Assembly (NCBI GenBank): GCA_934130165.1
Contig: CAKOXO010000004.1
Coordinates: 61,937 to 125,936 of the forward strand
Length of the DNA stretch: 64,000 nucleotides
Direction of reading: 5' to 3'
Origin: an uncultured Bacilli bacterium
GTDB taxonomy: Bacteria > Bacillota_I > Bacilli_A > RF39 > UBA660
Position numbers and translations under genes: made by a program. Shown one piece after another: positions 58,348 through 64,000 of the stretch. Numbering within the stretch: position 1 is the stretch's first letter; every line of letters starts with the position of its first letter. The notes beneath the pieces are model-generated. The model did no database searches. It was not told where the DNA came from and was given only the letters and a program-made list of their open reading frames with translations.

Positions 58348-59613
58348 TTACATCTTTATCAATCTTTTTATCTTCTTATACATTGAAAAACTGATTCTAT
58401 ATAAATTATACCTACTTTTAGATATAATTAAATCAAATTCACCAACTAATTCATGGACACAAGCATCAAATCCCCTTTTAAAATCAAATAGCCCATATCC
58501 TTTAGCTTCCTTAGAAAAGTTTCCATCAATTCCATAAAAGTTAAATGTTTCATATCCTTCATTTATTGCATAATTAATCATTTCATATTGTAATAAATAT
58601 TGAGAATTATACTTCATAAATTTCTTATAACTAGCACCAAATAAGTAAATTATTTCTCTACCATATAGCATATACCAACCACCAGCTATAATTTTTTTAT
58701 TTCCATTTTCTTTTATAGTATTTTCTAATAGTTCTATTTTCTTAACTAATCTTTCTTGTTCTAGATTCAATTCCTTTATTTGACCTTTTTTTCTACCATT
58801 AGGATCAAGTTGTTTTAATTTTTCTTTGTTATCTTTTAATTCTTTTTTTGATAATTTTAATAACTTAGAGAAATCTATTTCTACTAGTAACACTTTTACT
58901 AAATTATCTTTTTTTAAAACTTTGAACATATTTTCATAATAAGACATTGGTCTATCAATAAACTCTCTACGTTCAGCAGTATGTTTCATTAAATTTTTAA
59001 ATTCAATTAAGTTTGACTTATCTGCTTCTATTATTTTTAAACAATTTTTCTTACTATTATTAATTCTCCATTTAGTTGATGAACGCATTTTTTTAAATAA
59101 TTCATCCATAGTTTTATCTTTTATATCTAAAACTGATATCCACCTAGGTTCTAAATCTATTTTATTATCTTGATCTATATAAAAGCCATTATGAACATAC
59201 CCTAGTTTTTTTAGTTTAGTCATTAATTTATCATTTTTAGTATTTTCGATAACATTACCATCAACATCCCTTTTTTGATAATCAATATATGGATTAATTT
59301 TTAAGAATAAGGCATTATTATCTTTTAAGTATTTTTTTAATTCATTAGTAAAAGTTTCTACCAATTCTAAATTATCATAATCAATTAAGAAACCACGTGG
59401 TGCATAAAACATAGTTTTAAAAAACTTTATTTTTTTGCTTAAAAGTAGAGTTGCACAAACTATTTTTTTGCCATCTTTCATTCCTACATAATTACTTTGC
59501 CAACCATTATCTTTTTTTATTTCAGCCCAATAAGTAGTTTGAAAAAAAGTCCTTAATGGATGAGTATCCGCAAACTTTTGAAATTCTTTTTCTGTTAAAG
59601 TTACAAAATTCAT
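58348..59613 (-). CDS. femX: FemAB-family peptidoglycan aminoacyltransferase (FemX/MurM-like)
   Basis: This 421-residue enzyme adds an amino acid from aminoacyl-tRNA to the lysine of lipid II, making the wall cross-bridge. HPLRTFFQTTYWAEIKKDNGW, then FYAPRGFLIDYDN and FKNLMKHTAERREFIDRP are typical of the GNAT-like double domain. A coiled-coil arm lies near 245-290, as in FemA and FemX. YLFGASYKKFMKYNSQYLLQ and FYGIDGNFSKEAKGYGLFDFKRGF close the second domain. The presence suggests Lys-type peptidoglycan. GGAATGATTAT precedes the ATG. Complete. Confidence 0.88.
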   Translation of the reverse strand: MNFVTLTEKEFQKFADTHPLRTFFQTTYWAEIKKDNGWQSNYVGMKDGKKIVCATLLLSKKIKFFKTMFYAPRGFLIDYDNLELVETFTNELKKYLKDNNALFLKINPYIDYQKRDVDGNVIENTKNDKLMTKLKKLGYVHNGFYIDQDNKIDLEPRWISVLDIKDKTMDELFKKMRSSTKWRINNSKKNCLKIIEADKSNLIEFKNLMKHTAERREFIDRPMSYYENMFKVLKKDNLVKVLLVEIDFSKLLKLSKKELKDNKEKLKQLDPNGRKKGQIKELNLEQERLVKKIELLENTIKENGNKKIIAGGWYMLYGREIIYLFGASYKKFMKYNSQYLLQYEMINYAINEGYETFNFYGIDGNFSKEAKGYGLFDFKRGFDACVHELVGEFDLIISKSRYNLYRISFSMYKKIKRLIKM

Positions 59614-59646
59614 ATAATCATTCCTTTTCCTACTAAGTATATCACA

Positions 59647-60543
59647 TTATTTATTTTTATTTATATCAATATTAATAGTATTGCAATATTTTTTATTATT
59701 ATTTAAATTTACCGAACAATCATTATCCATTTTTTCTAAAATATTACCAAATGCTACTGTTAATTTTTGTTTTTCTTCTATGCTATTAATAGAATTCATT
59801 CTGTACATAACACATGCATTTACTAAATTATACATTTCATCATCTGTTAACATAGATTTAGAATTTAAACTCACTAATTCATCTTTTGATATTATATTTT
59901 GTTTAATATTAAATTCATTTAAAAATTGTTTAAATTCGGTCCTTTCTTTAGAAAAATAAGCTTGTAGTAATTTATCACTATGTGCAGTTAAAATCATTGC
60001 TATATATGTTGCAAAGGGATAAGCTCCTACCTCATTCTCATTACAAAATTCATTAGTTAACATTTCTGTTATACCCTCGTTTAAAAAATCAGCATTTAAG
60101 GTTTCATCAACTTCTTCACCATCATTATTATACCCAATTATTTTAACTCCTGTTTTATCATAAAATATATTATTTTCCGATTTTAGCACAGTATTTTTTG
60201 ACAATCCATGAAATAATTCATGGCATATATTGTGTGATGAATTATTTTTACTTAAAACAATTCCATTTTCAAAGTGCCAATAATCAGGTTTCATATCATA
60301 TACCAAAGTTCTACAAAGTGCAGCAGCATTTTGGGGAATATTTTGTGATTTTTTTATGCCATTAATAGATATATTATAATTACCACTACTAAATAAAATT
60401 AGAAGCTCATCTTTCCTTTTAGATATCTCATTACCAAAACCTTTATCTAATAAAAATTTTTCTTCTGATGATGCTACTTTTTCCATTGATTCCAACAACT
60501 CATCATTATTTATTCCTTCTAATTCTTTATCTATTAACCTCAT
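59647..60543 (-). CDS. putative zincin metallopeptidase (HELFH motif)
   Basis: This 298-residue protein has no signal peptide or membrane helix. NICHELFHGLSKN supplies HExxH (about 109-113), and ADFLNEGITEMLTNEF about 45 residues later gives a possible third ligand Glu, as in gluzincins. The rest is helical. No family is recognised. With no leader it would be cytoplasmic or leave by an unknown route. AGGTGATTTAG precedes the ATG. The 3' end is next to the femX start. It may be a toxin-like or processing protease, but the substrate is unknown. Confidence 0.5.
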   Translation of the reverse strand: MRLIDKELEGINNDELLESMEKVASSEEKFLLDKGFGNEISKRKDELLILFSSGNYNISINGIKKSQNIPQNAAALCRTLVYDMKPDYWHFENGIVLSKNNSSHNICHELFHGLSKNTVLKSENNIFYDKTGVKIIGYNNDGEEVDETLNADFLNEGITEMLTNEFCNENEVGAYPFATYIAMILTAHSDKLLQAYFSKERTEFKQFLNEFNIKQNIISKDELVSLNSKSMLTDDEMYNLVNACVMYRMNSINSIEEKQKLTVAFGNILEKMDNDCSVNLNNNKKYCNTINIDINKNK

Positions 60544-60721
60544 CTAAATCACCTACTTATTAATATAATAACATACATTCTATTTCTTAATAAATTAGAA
60601 ATTTTTTTAAATTACTGCTTCACTAGCTAGAAAGTATATAATTCAATGTAATTTAAAGTGTTTTAAAATATATTTTTTGCAATTTTACTATTATACTCAT
60701 TCAATCCAATTAGATCATGTC

Positions 60722-60766
60722 ATTTTTGATATTGACTTATATTTAGTAATATTTCTATACTACATA
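60722..60766 (-). repeat. relic of the 3' end of the SEDS gene (direct repeat of 61358-61402)
   Basis: Forty-two of 45 bases match the last codons of the SEDS gene, and the reading frame CSIEILLNISQYQK is kept up to a TGA. It lies just after the acetyltransferase pseudogene, so the pair of repeats flanks that gene. The rest of the gap from 60544 to 60721 is AT-rich DNA in which I see nothing else. Confidence 0.8.
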
Positions 60767-60770
60767 CTAC

Positions 60771-61317
60771 CTATTTATTAATTATAGTATAAACCTTTTG
60801 ATTATAATATTCTTCTCCTAATTTATAGCCATCTTCCTTTTCTGATTCAAGATGCATACCAACACCTTCAGCAAGTTTAATAGATGCTTTATTTTAATTA
60901 ACAATATCAGCATCAATCCTATGAAAATGTAATTTTTTAAAACCGAAATTAATTACCTCTTTGACTGTCTCTTTACCATAGCCATTATTTTTATGTTTGC
61001 AACTAATAATATACCCTATTTTACAATTGTTATTTAAAGTATCTTTTGTATGTAATTGAACAATTCCTATCATTTCGTTAGTATCTTTTAAAACTATCCC
61101 CCCATCTAAAGTGATTACCATTTGCATACCATTCTTTATATTTTTCTATTAATGCTTTATACTCATCAAAGTCTTTAAATGGTATTTGATAATAGAACTT
61201 AAAATATGAAAAATTATTATAAATGTTATAATATAGTGTTTCTACATCCTCATCTATTATTTTCCTTAGTAATAATCTTTCTGTTTCTAAAGTCTCAAAT
61301 AAATCTTCTTTTTCCAT
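60771..61317 (-). pseudogene. GNAT (RimJ/RimL-type) acetyltransferase, broken by frameshift and stop
   Basis: Three segments read as one GNAT protein. Segment one has LETERLLLRKIIDEDVE and stops soon after RWGD. Segment two continues GIVLKDTNEMIGIVQL, IGYIISCKHKNNGYGKE, FGFKKLHFHRIDAD, and ends at a TAA. Segment three, in the same frame after that TAA, reads NKASIKLAEGVGMHLESEK up to a TAG at 60771. Removing one G from the G6 run (61098-61103) joins the first two parts. Two independent lesions mean decay rather than a switch. The GAGGTG site and ATG at 61317 remain. Direct repeats of the SEDS gene end flank it. Confidence 0.85.
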
Positions 61318-61355
61318 ATCCACACCTCTAAAAATAGTTATATCATAATATCACA

Positions 61356-62444
61356 CTATTTTTGATATCTACTTATATTTAGTAATATTCCTATACTACA
61401 TAAAGTAATTAGTAATGAGGAACCCCCATATGATAAAAATGGTAAAGTTACTCCTGTTACTGGAATCATTCCTATAACAACCATTAAATTCATTAAGGTT
61501 TGAAATGCTAATTGAAAAGTCATTCCAAACGCCAAATATTTAGGAAATCCTTCTTTCGCATTTAGAGCTATTTTTAAACCCCTATAAACTATTATCAAGA
61601 AAAATGATACTACTATTATAACTCCCATTATTCCAAATTCCTCTGAAATTATAGAAAAAATAAAATCTGTTTGAGGTTCTGGTAGATAAAAGTGTTTTTG
61701 AATAGAATTTAAAAAACCCGTTCCCAATAATCCTCCTGGACCTATTGCGTATAAACTTTGGATTATTTGAAAGCCTGTTCCTAAAGGATCATTCCAAGGA
61801 TTAATAAATGATGTTATTCTATCCATTCTATATGGAGCAATAATTATTAATACAACAACTCCTATTATTCCAACTATTCCACCACCAATAAAAAACTTCA
61901 TATTCACCCCAGCAATAAATAACATAGCAATAATTGATACAACTAATATTAATCCTGTTCCTAAATCAGGTTGAAGCATTATTAAACCAAAAAATGCAAA
62001 TAAAATTCCTAGTATAGGAAATACCCCTTCTTTATAGCTTTTTAGAAATTTTGTACTTTTAGATAAGTATTTGCTAGTAAAAATAATCATTCCCAGTTTA
62101 GCAGCCTCACTTGGTTGAATTCCAAATGAACCTATACCAAACCAACTTCTACTACCATTTCTAATACTTCCTATACCAGGAATAATAACAAGAACTAAAA
62201 GAATAAAACAAATTAATAGTATTTTATTTGCATTTTTATGATATATTTCATAATCTATTTTCGACATAAAAAGCATTAGAATAATTCCTATTATTACAAA
62301 TACTAATTGTCTTTTTACATAATAAAAACTATCATTAAATTTATAATTAGCCCAAATTGATGAAGCTGAATATATCATTACTACTCCAAATATAATTAAG
62401 AATAAAACGGAAATAAATAATGGCAAGTCAAACTTTTTTTTCAT
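61356..62444 (-). CDS. ftsW: SEDS peptidoglycan polymerase, FtsW/SpoVE type
   Basis: This 362-residue protein has ten helices. It carries FLPEPQTDFIFSIISEE and PFLSYGGSSLL, the SEDS signatures, plus NGSRSWFGIGSFGIQPSE and LQPDLGTGL with the catalytic Asp region. SEDS proteins polymerise glycan strands together with a class B PBP. It resembles FtsW and SpoVE more than RodA in the pattern NDPLGTGFQIIQSLYAIGPGG. AGGTGATAAT precedes the ATG. It lies apart from the mur cluster. A 45-base copy of its 3' end lies about 600 bases downstream. It looks complete. Confidence 0.9.
   Translation of the reverse strand: MKKKFDLPLFISVLFLIIFGVVMIYSASSIWANYKFNDSFYYVKRQLVFVIIGIILMLFMSKIDYEIYHKNANKILLICFILLVLVIIPGIGSIRNGSRSWFGIGSFGIQPSEAAKLGMIIFTSKYLSKSTKFLKSYKEGVFPILGILFAFFGLIMLQPDLGTGLILVVSIIAMLFIAGVNMKFFIGGGIVGIIGVVVLIIIAPYRMDRITSFINPWNDPLGTGFQIIQSLYAIGPGGLLGTGFLNSIQKHFYLPEPQTDFIFSIISEEFGIMGVIIVVSFFLIIVYRGLKIALNAKEGFPKYLAFGMTFQLAFQTLMNLMVVIGMIPVTGVTLPFLSYGGSSLLITLCSIGILLNISRYQK
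61358..61402 (-). repeat. 3' end of the SEDS gene, parent copy of the downstream relic
   Basis: These are the last codons of the SEDS gene, repeated at 60722-60766 with three differences. The two copies flank the acetyltransferase pseudogene as direct repeats. Confidence 0.8.
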
Positions 62445-62501
62445 ATTATCACCTAATAAATTTTATTATTATGATATAAGAAAAATACCTTACTAATTAT
62501 C

Positions 62502-62530
62502 TTGTCTACACACAAAAGTATCAATATCAT
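62502..62530 (+). promoter_or_regulatory. candidate sigma-A promoter of the ZIP transporter gene
   Basis: TTGTCT (62502-62507) and TATCAT (62525-62530) are separated by 17 bases. The match to consensus is moderate. No metal-repressor operator is evident. Confidence 0.4.
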
Positions 62531-62557
62531 AAAATATTTTAGAACTTGGAGGTTTTT

Positions 62558-63358
62558 ATGATTAATTGGTTTACAAATTTTAGTTATCCTATTCAAGCAC
62601 TAATAGCAACTATATTTACTTGGAGTATTACGTCTATTGGATCAATGGTTGTATTTTTATTTAAAAAAATCAATAAAAATATAATGGATGCAATGCTTGG
62701 TTTTGCTGCTGGGGTAATGATAGCGGCATCATTTTTTTCACTTTTATCCCCTGCAATAACTATGGCAGAAGAATTAAAATTAATTCCATGGTTAGTAGCG
62801 GCAATTGGAATTCTTTTAGGAGGAGTTTTACTATTCGTAGGTGATAAAGTATTTGATATTTTGGAAAAGAAAAAAAATTTAACTAAAAGCTCTAGTTTTA
62901 AAAGATGTTTAATGCTTATTGTTTCTATTACGCTTCATAATATTCCCGAAGGTCTTGCCGTTGGTGTAGCCTTTGGTTCACTATATTATGGAATTGATGG
63001 AGCTACACTTTCTTCAGCATATATGTTAGCACTAGGTATTGGACTTCAAAATTTTCCAGAAGGAATGGCAGTTAGTTTACCATTAAGACGCGAAGGACTA
63101 TCTAGAAAAAAAGCATTTTTTTATGGTCAGCTAAGCGGTATTGTTGAACCTATTTCTGGTGTTATTGGTGCCATTTTAGTAATAAAAGTGAGATTTTTAT
63201 TACCATATTTATTAGCTTTTGCAGCTGGTGCTATGATATATGTTGTTGTAGAAGAATTAATACCAGAAAGTCAAACAAATAAGAGAAAAGATTTAATGGC
63301 ATTTTTTACTTTAATAGGATTTGCTATTATGATGATTATGGATATTGCTTTAGGATAA
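62558..63358 (+). CDS. ZIP-family metal transporter
   Basis: This 266-residue protein has eight helices and imports divalent metal, likely zinc or iron. TLHNIPEGLAVGVAFGS (helix IV) and LQNFPEGMAVSLPLRREG (helix V) carry the metal-site His, Asn and Glu residues. The plan LGFAAGVMIAASFFSLLSPA at the first helices and FAAGAMIYVVVEELIPES near the end are typical of ZupT/GufA-like ZIPs. ATG 62558 has GGAGG six bases upstream; a TTG at 62546 is in that site. It is divergent from the SEDS gene and has a strong terminator. Complete. Confidence 0.9.
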   Translation: MINWFTNFSYPIQALIATIFTWSITSIGSMVVFLFKKINKNIMDAMLGFAAGVMIAASFFSLLSPAITMAEELKLIPWLVAAIGILLGGVLLFVGDKVFDILEKKKNLTKSSSFKRCLMLIVSITLHNIPEGLAVGVAFGSLYYGIDGATLSSAYMLALGIGLQNFPEGMAVSLPLRREGLSRKKAFFYGQLSGIVEPISGVIGAILVIKVRFLLPYLLAFAAGAMIYVVVEELIPESQTNKRKDLMAFFTLIGFAIMMIMDIALG

Positions 63359-63397
63359 CAAAAGAACCGATAAAATTTAATTTTATTGGTTCTTTTT
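63359..63397. terminator. bidirectional terminator between the ZIP gene and the edge surface-protein gene
   Basis: AAAGAACCGATAAAAT and ATTTTATTGGTTCTTT form a long stem with a three-base loop, followed by Ts; the minus strand likewise ends in Ts. Confidence 0.88.
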
Positions 63398-63417
63398 ATA
63401 GTTTTATTACACCTAGC

Positions 63418-64000
63418 TTATTTTCTGCAAGAAAATGTTTCATTGGAAGATGCAGCACACCCTACTGAATCATCAGCGTGAAAACTTACAGTGCCATCTT
63501 CTACAGCGTCATAAAACAAACCACTATAATTACACCTATAATAACCTAAATAGGAAGTGCAGATGCTTTCTCCGAAATGTGTTTTTAACTTTGTTACACT
63601 ATTTTCATAATCTCCTGCTTTTAAACAGAATAGTCCTGAACTAATATCACATATTCCAACTTCTCCATCTATACTAAGTGCTGCAACAAAAGGAGTATAG
63701 AAGTCTGGACTATTATTTATTTCTTTATAATCTGTTATATTTTTAGCCTTCAATTCCTCTTTAGTAAAATCACCTTCAATAAAAGCAAAATATTTTGGTG
63801 TAAATATTTTATTACATTCATATCCTTCAGGGCAAGTGTTTTTAGCTTCCTCTAATTTAGTTGTTGCTTTTTCATTTACCTCATCTATTGCATCTTTAAC
63901 ATTTGTACTTGATAGTTTTGAAGTTGTATTGTCATATACTACTTCATTACTTGTTAATACTGTTTTGGCATATCCTATTACACTACTTAATATTAATCCT
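63418..64000 (-). CDS. secreted Cys-rich surface protein, paralogue of 48782-49366, 5' end cut by window
   Basis: The frame is open from the window edge to a TAA at 63418, giving about 194 visible residues. It reads GLILSSVIGYAKTVLTSNEV at the edge, in the signal region, then SKLSSTNVKDAIDEVNEKA, NTCPEGYECNK and FTPKYFAF. The C-terminal part shares VAALSIDG, GLFCLKAGDYENSVTKLKTHFGES and SFSC-like ending with the other copy, but has a different length and Cys pattern. The start and promoter lie outside the window, so I cannot tell if a G-tract is present. A terminator follows. Confidence 0.75.
   Translation of the reverse strand, partial: GLILSSVIGYAKTVLTSNEVVYDNTTSKLSSTNVKDAIDEVNEKATTKLEEAKNTCPEGYECNKIFTPKYFAFIEGDFTKEELKAKNITDYKEINNSPDFYTPFVAALSIDGEVGICDISSGLFCLKAGDYENSVTKLKTHFGESICTSYLGYYRCNYSGLFYDAVEDGTVSFHADDSVGCAASSNETFSCRK
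63784..64000 (-). repeat. near-identical N-terminal module shared with 49112-49328 (copy 2)
   Basis: This is the matching copy of the 217-base segment, with about ten mismatches and a perfect final 76 bases. It may extend beyond the window edge. Confidence 0.85.

Noticed and set aside
61098..61103. G6 run in the acetyltransferase as a phase-variation switch
   Set aside because: The same gene has a second inactivating in-frame stop downstream, so slippage could not restore it.
1..64000. TGA as Trp codon (Mycoplasma-type code)
   Set aside because: TGA ends many genes in tight ATGA and TGATG overlaps, and Trp is always TGG in recognised proteins.
1..64000. CRISPR arrays, tRNA or rRNA genes, insertion sequences
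   Set aside because: I saw no spaced direct repeats, no cloverleaf-like GC-rich segments and no transposase motifs; the few repeats found are described as other features.

Overview
The window comes from a very AT-rich, low-GC Gram-positive genome that uses the standard bacterial code: TGA is a working stop in many ATGA and TGATG overlaps, and Trp is TGG, which argues against Mycoplasma/Spiroplasma. It encodes sporulation and germination genes (a gerA-type operon, ylbJ, spoIIP, gpr, spoVB, a SpoIIID-like regulator, a FtsW/SpoVE-type SEDS protein), a diderm-free envelope, and gene orders shared with Bacillus (rpsT|gpr-spoIIP-yqxA-lepA-hemW, dnaG-rpoD-trmK, murG-murB-divIB...ftsA-ftsZ, ylbL|ylbJ). 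I infer an uncultured, probably gut-associated member of the Bacilli/Erysipelotrichia-like lineages. That placement is an inference and is not proven here. Most genes lie on the minus strand.

Layout. 1-5.1 kb: accessory genes (transglutaminase-like protein, GT-C-like membrane protein, frameshifted rhuM, HAD phosphatase and two tandem P-loop kinases). 5.3-9.3 kb: rlmD, divergent from a gerA operon with a sigma-G-like promoter. 9.3-15.4 kb: poorly characterised membrane and lipoproteins, a GDPD, and a catalytically ruined phosphoglycerate-mutase-like protein. 15.4-20.5 kb: ylbL|ylbJ, two pseudopilins and a divergent PilB-type ATPase with a long disordered tail. 20.5-36.3 kb: housekeeping and sporulation block (tmk, hemW, lepA, spoIIP, gpr, rpsT, recD2, mtaB), including a SpoIIID-like multi-HTH protein. 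36.4-46 kb: spoVB, a third pilin, GHL10 hydrolase, mscS, trmK-rpoD-dnaG. 46-53 kb: division cluster ftsZ, ftsA, divIB, murB, murG, interrupted by an ART-like gene and a Cys-rich surface-protein gene. 53-64 kb: two TasA-like proteins, flavoproteins, cell-wall enzymes (SLT-like, FemX, SEDS), a decayed acetyltransferase flanked by a relic of the SEDS gene end, a ZIP transporter and a second copy of the surface-protein family.

The most interesting signal is at 49,405-49,436. A run of 11 Gs lies exactly between a consensus -35 (TTGACA) and a good -10 (TATACT) in front of a secreted Cys-rich protein gene. The spacer is 20 nt, so loss of two or three Gs would restore near-optimal spacing. This is the architecture of a slipped-strand phase-variable promoter. 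A paralogue at the right edge shares about 217 bp of nearly identical DNA in its N-terminal module but has a different C-terminal part, so the family may vary both by promoter switching and by recombination.

Other notable points are a GerAC cut to its first domain and lacking the lipobox cysteine; a pseudo-phosphoglycerate mutase; three TasA-like paralogues with SipW-type leaders; frequent AGGTGA-type ribosome binding sites; and terminators whose hairpins contain the stop codons of the genes they end, which indicates a compact genome.
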